Of a stretch of DNA of 64,000 bases, positions 7,792 to 15,886 are shown piece by piece (within the stretch, counting starts at the first letter, position 1; every line of letters starts with the position of its first letter). The stretch spans positions 1 to 64,000 of the forward strand of contig JADZEQ010000002.1 of the NCBI GenBank assembly GCA_020850455.1, read 5' to 3'. The position numbers and the translations under genes were made by a program. Under the pieces are notes generated by a model. That model was not told the origin of the DNA, did no database searches, and saw only the letters and a list, made by a program, of their open reading frames with translations. This stretch comes from Sphingomonadaceae bacterium (GTDB taxonomy: Bacteria; Pseudomonadota; Alphaproteobacteria; Sphingomonadales; Sphingomonadaceae).

Positions 7792-7847
7792 CTTACTCTC
7801 CCCAATCCATTATCAGTGGCTTTTTGGCCTAGGGGGAGACTGGCATT

Positions 7848-7915
7848 ATCGTAGTAAATGTCAACGCAGATTCCGCACATGACGGTCTGATTTATCAATT
7901 ATACCGCATTTGCGT
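7848..7915. promoter_or_regulatory. Three-box operator, copy B (TonB receptor promoter)
   Basis: Read on the minus strand, box 1 ACGCA (7911-7915), box 2 TGCGG (7873-7877) and a poor box 3 ACGAT (7848-7852) keep the 33- and 20-base spacers of the other copies. Box 1 continues as ACGCAAATG, identical to box 3 of copy A. It lies 57-124 bases upstream of the receptor start. This is the weakest copy at box 3. Confidence 0.45.
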
Positions 7916-7941
7916 ATCAGAAAGGTCACAGTTTTATCGTG

Positions 7942-9021
7942 TCACGCGACTTCTTCCCATGGATGGGTCGTGGTGCCGCGCGTGATATATCGGCCATTAA
8001 CCCGCGCATGGACTTCGCCCGCCCGCGCCCGCGGATTGAAAAACTGCCGATACCAGATCCGCACCTTGTCGAACGGCCCATCGCCGCGCACCATCAACGG
8101 GTTGAGGCAGGGGCGCTTGTTGCCCCAAATCTCAAAATCCTGGGCAAAGGCATCGACGCCGGCTTCTTCATATTGGTTGGCGGTCGCCCGATCTTCCGCC
8201 GTCGGCACCGCATTGGCCACCTTTACCATCAAGCCATACCAGACCATCAGGCTACCGTCGTCGACCGGCGTATGCGCAATCAGCATTAGCGACGGGTGTT
8301 CGCCCACCATTTCGGACTGCAAAATACCGGGCCCCGTATACCATGTGTCATTGGTCATCGGCTCCCCGCCGTCGGCAGCAAGCGTCCGGTGCCCCGCCGT
8401 CAGTATCTGGCGGCAAATATGATCGTCGAACTCATTTTCGAACAACACCATGTTGAGCGAACCGTGGACGGGGACAAGATGCCCCTTGTCCGCCATATTA
8501 TCGACCACCTCTTGCGGGTGCGATTCCAGCTTACCCAGCGCGCGCATCTGCCAATTGACCCAATGCGGCGTGTCATAGGGCGCAAATTCGGGCAAGGGAT
8601 AATCCGGCTCCCCATTCTCCGCATCATACCAAACCCAAAGGCAACCCGCCCGCTCCGTCAATTTATGTGATTTCAGGCACGCCTTTTTGGGCGGCGGCGC
8701 CGGCGAATAGGGAATTTCATTGCAGCGCCCATCGGGACCGAAACGCCAGCCATGATAGGGGCAGCGAATATTATCCCCCTCCACATGCTCTTTATCCTTC
8801 ACAACATAAGATGTCGTATTCTGCGCAAGGTGGGTGCCCATATGCGGGCAATAGGCTTCAACCAGAAACGGGCGGCCCGACGCCCCGCGATATAGCACCA
8901 AATCTTCGCCGAAATAGCGCACCGCAGCCGGTGTCATCGTCGCATCTTCCGACCTGCCCACCATGAACCAGCCGCGCGGGAAGGGAAATTCCCCCAGCCG
9001 ATAGTCTGCCGTCGTCGCCAT
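7942..9021 (-). CDS. Rieske non-heme iron oxygenase, KshA-like
   Basis: A 359-residue oxygenase alpha subunit. The Rieske [2Fe-2S] ligands appear as C-P-H (in AYCPHMGTH) and C-P-Y-H (in CPYHGWRF). The catalytic mononuclear iron site is D-x2-H-x4-H in ADKGHLVPVH. The opening PFPRGWFMVGRS and the RCNEIPYSP segment resemble 3-ketosteroid 9-alpha-hydroxylase (KshA) and related single-component-type oxygenases; no beta subunit gene is adjacent, as expected for that group. It probably hydroxylates a polycyclic or aromatic ring, using a reductase encoded elsewhere, since no ferredoxin or reductase gene is in the cluster. It has a strong three-box operator upstream. Confidence 0.88.
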   Translation of the reverse strand: MATTADYRLGEFPFPRGWFMVGRSEDATMTPAAVRYFGEDLVLYRGASGRPFLVEAYCPHMGTHLAQNTTSYVVKDKEHVEGDNIRCPYHGWRFGPDGRCNEIPYSPAPPPKKACLKSHKLTERAGCLWVWYDAENGEPDYPLPEFAPYDTPHWVNWQMRALGKLESHPQEVVDNMADKGHLVPVHGSLNMVLFENEFDDHICRQILTAGHRTLAADGGEPMTNDTWYTGPGILQSEMVGEHPSLMLIAHTPVDDGSLMVWYGLMVKVANAVPTAEDRATANQYEEAGVDAFAQDFEIWGNKRPCLNPLMVRGDGPFDKVRIWYRQFFNPRARAGEVHARVNGRYITRGTTTHPWEEVA

Positions 9022-9066
9022 TGCCCTCTCCCGTCCGCAAATTCGCTCTCATGGCCATATTTGCCA

Positions 9067-9134
9067 TCGCAAATTAGCAAAAACAAGGACAAAGTTTATC
9101 ATAATGCGTAATTGAAGGCATATCAAATTACGCA
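9067..9134. promoter_or_regulatory. Three-box operator, copy C (Rieske oxygenase promoter)
   Basis: Box 1 TCGCA (9067-9071), box 2 TGCGT (9105-9109) and box 3 ACGCA (9130-9134) with 33- and 20-base spacers. Boxes 2 and 3 form the cleanest copy in the window: TGCGTAATT (9105-9113) is perfectly inverted as AATTACGCA (9126-9134). Box 1 is followed by AAATTA, as in copy A. The site lies 46-113 bases upstream of the Rieske gene and just downstream of the AsnC-type regulator stop. Confidence 0.68.
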
Positions 9135-9145
9135 CATTGGGGTTT

Positions 9146-9616
9146 TTAATGGTCAGCAGTTATCCGTACCACCCGCGCATTATATTTGACCGTGCGCACC
9201 GCGATGGAGGTTTCGACATGGTGCACGCCGTCAATCGCTAGAATCTGGTCGGATGCAATCTGATGGAGCTGATCCAGTTCGTGAAAAAGGCAGAAGGCCA
9301 AAATGGTAAAGCGCCCCATCATCAGCATCACCGCATTGCACATCGGCAATTGGCTGATTTGTTCGGCAATGGCCCGCGCCTTTACGACATCCGCCTGAAC
9401 GCCAATGATCGCGAGCCGTGATTGATTGCCCAATTCAAAACTGGTGATGGCGGTAAAGGCGATCAGATTTTCATTCTGCAGCCGCCGGATACGCCCGCGA
9501 ACCGTCCCCTCTGTCACGCCGAGGTCGGCTGCAATCTTGCGGTTGGAAACGCGGGCATCGTGCGACAATATGTCAATCAGCTGCCGGTCGAGTTCATCAA
9601 TTTGGGGGTGCATCAT
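9146..9616 (-). CDS. Lrp/AsnC-family transcriptional regulator (second of a pair)
   Basis: About 156 residues. The N-terminal winged helix-turn-helix (DELDRQLIDILSHDARVSN and KIAADLGVTEGTVRGRIRRL) is followed by a RAM-type ligand domain from residue 65 on. The ATG at 9616 overlaps the stop of the preceding AsnC gene (ATGA), so the two are translated together. Family members assemble into dimers and octamers that wrap DNA across several spaced half-sites, which fits the three-box operators found in this cluster. The effector may be a pathway intermediate rather than an amino acid. The three-box site lies 12 bases downstream of its stop. Confidence 0.88.
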   Translation of the reverse strand: MMHPQIDELDRQLIDILSHDARVSNRKIAADLGVTEGTVRGRIRRLQNENLIAFTAITSFELGNQSRLAIIGVQADVVKARAIAEQISQLPMCNAVMLMMGRFTILAFCLFHELDQLHQIASDQILAIDGVHHVETSIAVRTVKYNARVVRITADH

Positions 9617-10092
9617 GATTGATCCCACGCGTCTATTGGCGCAACGTCAAATTGATATTTGACCACATCGACGGCAATCGCCGGCATCATTGATCGGATG
9701 CCCGCCACTTTGGACAGGCGGTTGCTCATCAATTCGGTCAGATCGTCAAAACTGCGCAGCACCACCAACAGGTCGATATCATAACGGCCGGTGACCAGAT
9801 GTGCGGCAAAAACCTCCGGCAATTCGGCAAGTTCGGCGGCAACCTCGGACGCCGGGCGACCATCCACCTCTATCGCCACTTCCATCATGATATTGAAACC
9901 ATGCGCCGAAAAATCGGAAACCGCGACGACGCGTAACTTGTTCGCGTCTTCCATACGTTTAATTCGTGCCGAAACGGTGGCGGCTGTCAGCCCCAAATCG
10001 CTCGCTATTTGCTGGTTTGTCGCCCGGCCATCGGCACGCAGGGCAGCGATGATTTGCCGATCGACATTATCAATTTCAAACCTGTCGTTCAA
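9613..10092 (-). CDS. Lrp/AsnC-family transcriptional regulator (first of a pair)
   Basis: A 159-residue protein starting at a TTG at 10092, preceded by a good GGAGGG ribosome site. The helix-turn-helix is IDNVDRQIIAALRADGRATN and QQIASDLGLTAATVSARIKRM; a RAM/effector domain follows (FNIMMEVAIEVDG, HLVTGRYDIDLLVVL). Its 3' end overlaps the second AsnC gene. The two proteins are clearly diverged from each other in the effector domain, so they may sense different ligands or form hetero-oligomers. It lies between the transporter and Rieske genes in one long minus-strand array, pointing to local control of the catabolic cluster. Confidence 0.88.
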   Translation of the reverse strand: MNDRFEIDNVDRQIIAALRADGRATNQQIASDLGLTAATVSARIKRMEDANKLRVVAVSDFSAHGFNIMMEVAIEVDGRPASEVAAELAELPEVFAAHLVTGRYDIDLLVVLRSFDDLTELMSNRLSKVAGIRSMMPAIAVDVVKYQFDVAPIDAWDQS

Positions 10093-10146
10093 ATCCGCCC
10101 TCCCGCCCGATGATTCTTTATTAGCGCGCCGGCTTCCTTAGCGATA

Positions 10147-11403
10147 TTATGCTTCGGGCGCGCCCAATTTTTCTTTGTCCTGCGTCAAATGCTGCGCCGC
10201 CCGCCACAGGAGCAGTGCACCGACCAATCCGACCGGCACGACGACGGTCAATGCCATGCGCAGCCCTTCGCGCCCCTCCCCAAAGGCGTTGCTGGCAAGG
10301 CCCACCAACCACGGCCCGCCGACATAGCCCATCAGGTTGACCGACAGCATGGCAATGGCGGTGCCGGTGGCGCGCAATTTGTCGGGCAAAATATATTGGA
10401 GCCCCGCATATATGCCGACCGCCCAGCCGCCGCCGATCAAACCCGCGGGAACAGCCCAGCCCAGCGCCCAACCCAGCGTCGGCGACCATGTCGTGCCGAT
10501 CAGGCTGAGCGTCGCCAGACTTAGGGCGATGGATGACAGCTTTAATATTCGGCCATAGTCACCGCGCGCCGCCCAGTCGGCAATAAAACCAAATAATGCC
10601 GCGCCCAGCAGACCGGGGATGACAAAGGCACTGCCAAATGCCGCACCCGCCGCCGCCATTGTCATGTCATAATTGCGCGCGAACAAGGTGGCGGCCCACA
10701 GGCCAAAGCCGACCCCCGATAGGACGCCAATCGCCATGCCAATCGCCATGCCGCTATAGCTACGCAGCATGAAGAGCCGCCGCGCGAGCGGGAAGAAAGG
10801 CGGCCGGGCATCGTCCGTCGTTTCGCGATGTGGCTCGCGGATGATCGCCCATGCGGCAAGGATGATGATGAGGCCGCCCACCCCAAATGCTTCAAAGGCG
10901 GTGCGCCAATGTGCCGCCTCGGCAATTTGCGGGCCGACGCCATAGCCGAGCATCTGCCCCAAATAGGTCGCGGTCGCCATGACGGCAAAGGCGCGCCCGC
11001 GCTGTTCGGTGGTGAAATAGGCGGCAATCAGCGAATAGGCGGGGGCCTGAAAGGCCGCTTCACCAACACCGACCCCCATGCGCGCCAGCGCCAATGTCCA
11101 TGGGCCAGTCGCATAGCCGCACAATATCGTAAAAATGCTCCAGACAATGCAGCCGGTGACGATGATTTTAATCCGCGACGCCCGATCCGCATATATGGCG
11201 ATGGGGATAGCAAGCGTCGAATAAAAGACTGCAAAGGCAGGCCCCATGAGGAGACCCATGATGCCATCGCTGACCGTAAATTCGGCCTTGATCGGATCGA
11301 CCAAGGCGGCGAGCAGAAATCGGTCCGCCTGATTGAAGATGGCAATGCCCAGCAGCAGCAGCAGCACCAGCCAGCGATTGGGGAGTTTTTGGTCCATGCC
11401 CAT
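10147..11403 (-). CDS. MFS transporter, spinster-like
   Basis: A 418-residue transporter with about twelve membrane helices, from the ATG at 11403 that shares a base with the stop of the SDR gene upstream (TGATG). The N-terminal NQADRFLLAALVDPIKAEFT and the ADRASRIKI loop between helices 2 and 3 match the spinster-like MFS group, often found in sphingomonad degradation clusters for aromatic or steroid-like acids. It may carry the cluster substrate across the inner membrane after TonB-dependent uptake. Direction and substrate are inferred. Confidence 0.85.
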   Translation of the reverse strand: MGMDQKLPNRWLVLLLLLGIAIFNQADRFLLAALVDPIKAEFTVSDGIMGLLMGPAFAVFYSTLAIPIAIYADRASRIKIIVTGCIVWSIFTILCGYATGPWTLALARMGVGVGEAAFQAPAYSLIAAYFTTEQRGRAFAVMATATYLGQMLGYGVGPQIAEAAHWRTAFEAFGVGGLIIILAAWAIIREPHRETTDDARPPFFPLARRLFMLRSYSGMAIGMAIGVLSGVGFGLWAATLFARNYDMTMAAAGAAFGSAFVIPGLLGAALFGFIADWAARGDYGRILKLSSIALSLATLSLIGTTWSPTLGWALGWAVPAGLIGGGWAVGIYAGLQYILPDKLRATGTAIAMLSVNLMGYVGGPWLVGLASNAFGEGREGLRMALTVVVPVGLVGALLLWRAAQHLTQDKEKLGAPEA

Positions 11404-12161
11404 CAATCGCGCATCTGCATGCCGCCATTGACATGCCAGATTTGCCCATTGACCCAAGCGCCGTCATCCGATGCCAAAAAGGCGATGGCAGCGGCGATGT
11501 CGTCGGGCGCGCCAAGGCGTTGGTGCGGCACGCGTTTCAGCGCCTGATCAACCTGTTCGTCGGACATATGGATTTTGACCGCTTCGGTGAGGACGACGCC
11601 CGGGCAAATGCCATTGGCCCGAATACCCTTTTTACCCCATTTGGCCGCGACATGGCGCGCCAACGCATGGATCGCATTTTTGGCCATCGGATAGGCGACC
11701 TGCCACGGGCTGCCGCCCGACGCCGCGCCAGAGGAGGTGTAGATCATCGCCCCGCCGCCATGTTCGAGCAGCACCGGCAGCGCCGCTTGCGTCGCCAGAA
11801 AATGGCTCTTGGCGTTGATCTTCATGCCAAGGTCATACACATCCTCCGGACAGTCGAGCGCGTGATTGTCGCCCTGCGTCCCCCCCGCCAGATTGGAGAC
11901 ATAAAAGTCGAGCCGACCAAAGTTTTCGACAGCGCTTGCCACAATAGCACCTGTCGATTGCGCCGATGTGCCGTCGAGCGCGACGGCTAGCGCCTCACCC
12001 CCTTCAGCGCGGATGGCCGCAGCGGTTTCCTCTGCCAGATCGATCAGCAAGTCGCCGATGACGATGCGCGCGCCCTCCGCTGCCAATCGTTTGGCGGTGG
12101 CCGCCCCGATGCCGCGCGCGCCGCCCGCGACAATCCCCACTTTTCCATTCAGTCCGCGCAT
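11403..12161 (-). CDS. Short-chain dehydrogenase/reductase (SDR)
   Basis: A 252-residue classical SDR. It shows GGARGIG as the nucleotide-binding motif (residues 13-19), VIGDL after the second strand (NAD-type Asp), a catalytic Ser in TSSGAASGG and YPMAK as the Tyr-x3-Lys pair, ending WHVNGGMQM. The usual NNAG is SNLAG. It is coupled to the MFS gene by a TGATG overlap and follows the amidase with a 24-base gap, so all three are likely co-transcribed. It probably acts on a hydroxylated intermediate. Confidence 0.87.
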   Translation of the reverse strand: MRGLNGKVGIVAGGARGIGAATAKRLAAEGARIVIGDLLIDLAEETAAAIRAEGGEALAVALDGTSAQSTGAIVASAVENFGRLDFYVSNLAGGTQGDNHALDCPEDVYDLGMKINAKSHFLATQAALPVLLEHGGGAMIYTSSGAASGGSPWQVAYPMAKNAIHALARHVAAKWGKKGIRANGICPGVVLTEAVKIHMSDEQVDQALKRVPHQRLGAPDDIAAAIAFLASDDGAWVNGQIWHVNGGMQMRD

Positions 12162-12185
12162 GACAACACCTCTATCCCTAAAAAA

Positions 12186-13688
12186 TCAGACGACGCCCGG
12201 CGCCAGACCGCGCCACGGCTGCGCGCGTTCGAGCTGTGCGGCGAGGCGTATGAGCAACGCCTCCTCCCCATAGCGGGCGGTAAACATCATGCCGATCGGC
12301 AGGCCAGTGGCCGACATCGCCAACGGCACCGACATGCTGGGCTGGCCGGTCGCATTGTAAAGGCCGGTAAAGGGTGAGTATGTCGAAACCCGTTGCCCCC
12401 ATGCCGCAAAGTCGGCGTGGTTCAAATCAAGCTCACCCAGCGGTGCGGGTGGCGCGGCGAGCGTCGGCGACAGGACGACATCATAATCCGCCATGAAATT
12501 GGCCGATGCAATGGCCACTTCCTGCAGCACAGCATAAGCGCGGGCGACATCCACCCCGGTCATCGATTTGCCAACCTGATAAAAGCCAAGTGTGATGGGT
12601 TCGAGCACATCGGGGCCGACCGCCAGTCCCGCCGCAGCCGCACGTGCATCGACATCCGCCGCCATCGCGGTCGAGATCGCCGCGAAATTGGCTTGGCCAA
12701 GCCGCGCGGCATCAAAGCGGAAATTCGCCTCTGTCACATGGTGGCCGAGCGTTGCACACAGCCGCGCGGTGGCCTGCGTTGCCGCAAGGATTTCGGGGTC
12801 GATGGCGCTGCCCGACAGCGGTTCGAGCATCAATGCAATGCGCAGCGCACCCGGTTCACGTTCGCATTGGCTGAGGAAGCTGCCATCGGGGCGCGGCGCG
12901 TCATAGCGCGAGCCGGCTTCCATTCCGGCCGTCGCATCAAACATCGCGGCACTGTCGCGCACCGAGCGGCTGATGACACCATTGGTCGACAGGCCGCCCC
13001 ACCCCTCTGTCCGGTCCGGCCCCATGGGGATGCGGCCCCGGCTGGGCTTGATGCCGAACAGGCCGCAACAGCTCGCCGGAATGCGGATGGAGCCGCCACC
13101 GTCGCTGGCATGCGCCATCGGCACGACGCCCGCCGCCACCGCCGCCGCTGCCCCGCCCGATGAACCGCCGCTGCTGTGCGCCAGATTCCACGGGTTGCGG
13201 GTGGCCCCGGTGGCGATGCTTTCGGTGGTGCCGGTCAGGCCAAATTCGGGGGTTGTCGTCTTGCCGAATATCACCAGCCCCGCCGCTTGGTGCCGCCGCA
13301 CCAGTTCGGAAGTTACAGGGGCGATATAATCAGCATAGAGGCGACTGCCCTGCCCAGACCTTGTCCCTTCAATATGGCAGTTGAGGTCTTTGACGAGGAA
13401 GGGGACACCGCAAAATAGCCCATCCTGTACCCGCTGTACCCTGCCATGGTCATATAGTTTTTGCGCCATAAAATCAATGCGTTGATTGGCTTCTTCGGCG
13501 CGATTTATGGCCACTTCCAACAATTCGGTTGCGCTGACCTGACGCGAACGCACCAGCGCCGCCAGCCCCAGCGCATCATGGCTAAGATAGCCAAAGGGGT
13601 CGGCAGCAGCGACGGCGGGCGTTGCCCCTAAACCGGTCATTCCCACCATCGCTGCCCCCGCTCCCTTCAGGGCGTCACGCCGGGTCAT
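12186..13688 (-). CDS. Amidase-signature hydrolase with Tat signal
   Basis: About 500 residues, from the ATG at 13688 (a GTG two codons earlier is the track start). The opening MTRRDALKGAG is a twin-arginine signal followed by a hydrophobic stretch ending near ATPAVAAA, so the enzyme is probably exported to the periplasm folded. The amidase-signature triad is visible as Lys in FLVKDLN, and serines in the SSGGSSGGA loop and in GGSIRIPAS. Such enzymes hydrolyse amides or related acyl bonds. In this cluster it might remove a conjugated amino acid or amine from the substrate before uptake, as bile-salt hydrolases do functionally; that is only a hypothesis. Confidence 0.85.
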   Translation of the reverse strand: MTRRDALKGAGAAMVGMTGLGATPAVAAADPFGYLSHDALGLAALVRSRQVSATELLEVAINRAEEANQRIDFMAQKLYDHGRVQRVQDGLFCGVPFLVKDLNCHIEGTRSGQGSRLYADYIAPVTSELVRRHQAAGLVIFGKTTTPEFGLTGTTESIATGATRNPWNLAHSSGGSSGGAAAAVAAGVVPMAHASDGGGSIRIPASCCGLFGIKPSRGRIPMGPDRTEGWGGLSTNGVISRSVRDSAAMFDATAGMEAGSRYDAPRPDGSFLSQCEREPGALRIALMLEPLSGSAIDPEILAATQATARLCATLGHHVTEANFRFDAARLGQANFAAISTAMAADVDARAAAAGLAVGPDVLEPITLGFYQVGKSMTGVDVARAYAVLQEVAIASANFMADYDVVLSPTLAAPPAPLGELDLNHADFAAWGQRVSTYSPFTGLYNATGQPSMSVPLAMSATGLPIGMMFTARYGEEALLIRLAAQLERAQPWRGLAPGVV

Positions 13689-13725
13689 CCCCACGCGCGC
13701 ACGCCCATGTCAAACATGCAACCCA

Positions 13726-14874
13726 TTAGTCATTGCAGCCGTGCGACCCGTCGCACCCGCTGCCAAAGCCGGCGCGTTCGCCCGCTTCCGCCGATGGCTG
13801 GGCATAATAGCGGCTATAAAATTGGCGGAATTTGGCAATCGGCCCGTCGCCCTGGCAGATGATCGGGTTGGGCTGATATTGCTGCCGGTCCCAGACCACC
13901 TTGTCCTGATCGAGCTGCTTGTTGACATCCTTGATGATCGCGCGCGCCACCCCGGCGCCCGGCCCTTCGGCCTGCGCCTTGGGTTGGGTGTAGAAATAAC
14001 GCACCTGCAACCGGTCAAGCTCTATCGGGGTGATGGCAGCGAGCAACAGCGTCTCGCAAATGCCGGTAAAGCGCACCCATGCCTGCCCCGCGCCGACCGC
14101 ATGGGTGTGGATAGCCCCATCGACCTCGCCCTTGGGGGTGCCCATTTTGGCGCGCACCACGCCGGTACGGTCCCATTCTCCCCAGCCCAGTTCGGCGGTG
14201 GGGATGGTCGCGGTGCCATGGATGAATTTGAAATGGGCAAAATCGACGCCATTTTCGGCCATATTCTGGAGGCTGCCCCAAATATCCCAACGACATTCGT
14301 CGTAGGGGGTCCAGTCGGGGTCCGAACATTCGGGGATTTCGACGACATCGAACAGCGGCGCGACATCATCGGGATGATACCAGAACCAGATGAACTGGTT
14401 GGCTTCCTTGATATGCCATGTGCGGGTGCATTTGCGCTTCACCTGCGGCGGGATGGATGGTGAATAGGGGATTTCCTTGACCACCCCTTCTTCGCCGTCA
14501 TAGCGCCACGCATGGAATGGGCATTCGAGCATATTGCCATGCACCTTGCCGCCATGCCCCATATGCGCACCCAGATGCTTGCAATAGGCATCGAGCATAC
14601 GGACCTGACCATCCTCCCCGCGCCAGATCGCCAGATCTTGGGAGAAATAACGCAGCGGCTTAACCTCCCCCACCGCCAGTTCGTCGGACTTGAGCGCGAT
14701 ATACCAGCCAAAGGGAAAACCAATGTCGAGATTGCGTTCGGCGATGGAGGGGCGGTTGCGCGGTTCTTCCATCCGCCACGCGACCAATTCCTCCTTGCTC
14801 ATGCGATCGATCACTTGCCAAACGGCAACGGGTGGGGTGCGCGCGTCGGTGGCGCTTGCGGTTTCGACGTTCAT
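13726..14874 (-). CDS. Rieske non-heme iron oxygenase, second copy
   Basis: A 382-residue oxygenase alpha subunit with Rieske ligands in AYCKHLGAH and CPFHAWRY and the iron site D-x2-H-x4-H in DFAHFKFIH. It is longer at the N-terminus than the first Rieske protein and is only distantly similar to it. The GWYIALKSDELAVGEVKPLRYF start resembles KshA-like monooxygenases. The last 20 residues are rich in Gly, Cys and His (GSGCDGSHGCND), an unusual tail. It follows a weak terminator and precedes the amidase gene by 37 bases. Ring hydroxylation is the likely job; partner reductase not seen. Confidence 0.87.
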   Translation of the reverse strand: MNVETASATDARTPPVAVWQVIDRMSKEELVAWRMEEPRNRPSIAERNLDIGFPFGWYIALKSDELAVGEVKPLRYFSQDLAIWRGEDGQVRMLDAYCKHLGAHMGHGGKVHGNMLECPFHAWRYDGEEGVVKEIPYSPSIPPQVKRKCTRTWHIKEANQFIWFWYHPDDVAPLFDVVEIPECSDPDWTPYDECRWDIWGSLQNMAENGVDFAHFKFIHGTATIPTAELGWGEWDRTGVVRAKMGTPKGEVDGAIHTHAVGAGQAWVRFTGICETLLLAAITPIELDRLQVRYFYTQPKAQAEGPGAGVARAIIKDVNKQLDQDKVVWDRQQYQPNPIICQGDGPIAKFRQFYSRYYAQPSAEAGERAGFGSGCDGSHGCND

Positions 14875-14963
14875 ATTTGGCCATCCTTTTCATCAACACC
14901 AACGGCTTGGTCATGCCGCAGGATCGCGACGTGCGGGGTTGTCTCTGCACGCCATCTGGTCAT

Positions 14964-14991
14964 TGAAAAGGGAGCAGACTTCCCGGCTCCC
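14964..14991 (-). terminator. Possible minus-strand terminator after the amidohydrolase gene
   Basis: On the minus strand GGGAGC pairs with GCTCCC across a 10-base loop and is followed by CTTTTC. The U tract is short, so termination may be partial. It would end the ligase/ligase/amidohydrolase unit before the second Rieske gene. Confidence 0.45.
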
Positions 14992-15019
14992 GCCTCCTCA
15001 CTTATGTGGGTTTTCCCCA

Positions 15020-15886
15020 TCATATACCGAACACCTTTTTGGCGTTTTCTCTTAGGAATTTTGGCCAAACCTCTGGCTTCAAAGGCAGATTTTCCATGTC
15101 GGAAAAAATCCTCTCGAGGCTGAGGCCCATCGGAAAATATCCGGCATAGATTATTTTGTCGGCCCCGCGCGTATTGGCGTAATCGATGATCGCCTTGGGG
15201 TAGAATTTGGGGGCAAAGGCACTGGTCGAATAATAAAGGTTCGGCCATTTCAGCATCAATTTGACCGCCAGCGCCTCCCACGGTTCAGCCCCGTGACGCA
15301 TGACGATTTTAAGGTCGGGGAAGAACCAGCACACCTCATCCAGATGTTCGACCTTTTGCGTTTCCATCGGGATGCGCGGGCCGGGGATGCCGACATTGAG
15401 GCAGATGGGAATGCCCAGTTCCGCCGCCGTCGTATAAAGCGGGAACATATATTTATGGTTGATCGGCACCTGCGGCAAAGTGCCGGCTGGAAAGACGCTG
15501 ATCGCCGACAGGCCGATTTCGGCGTGGATGCGCTTGATGCGCCGCACTTCCTCCATCCCCTTATTGGGGTCGCAGGGCAGTTCAAAGGCAAAACGGTCGG
15601 GGAAGTTTTCGCGCGCGCGGCGCGACGTGTCATTCTCATTCCAGCCGACCAGCGCCTTTTCTATGTTGAACCGGTCCATTTGTTCGACCGTCCAAGCGAC
15701 AAAATCGCCCGGATCACCGGTTTCGGGGATATCCTTGAACATATATTGCGCGGGCATGGCAAATTGTTCGCGCGACTGCGCATCCTTCATCAGCGCGCGG
15801 AAACTGTCGAACCAGTCCGACCTATCCTCCCCATGGGGGATACCCAGCATGCAATCGACAATCCCGATATCCTTGGGGTAGCTCAA
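15020..15886 (-). CDS. Amidohydrolase family 2 (ACMSD-like TIM barrel)
   Basis: About 288 residues. The TTG at 15886 is preferred over the track start because it overlaps the ligase stop (TTGA) and follows GAGAGGAAAG. The protein opens with IVDCMLGIPH rather than the usual D-x-H-x-H, so the first metal ligands are altered. MRHGAEPWEAL (catalytic His region) and the C-terminal IIYAGYFPMGLSLERI (normally W-x-SD-xP) are recognisable family blocks, again with the usual Asp missing. It belongs to the amidohydrolase_2 group that performs decarboxylations or C-C hydrolyses. The unusual metal-site residues suggest a divergent reaction. It is translated with the ligase upstream. Confidence 0.75.
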   Translation of the reverse strand: MSYPKDIGIVDCMLGIPHGEDRSDWFDSFRALMKDAQSREQFAMPAQYMFKDIPETGDPGDFVAWTVEQMDRFNIEKALVGWNENDTSRRARENFPDRFAFELPCDPNKGMEEVRRIKRIHAEIGLSAISVFPAGTLPQVPINHKYMFPLYTTAAELGIPICLNVGIPGPRIPMETQKVEHLDEVCWFFPDLKIVMRHGAEPWEALAVKLMLKWPNLYYSTSAFAPKFYPKAIIDYANTRGADKIIYAGYFPMGLSLERIFSDMENLPLKPEVWPKFLRENAKKVFGI

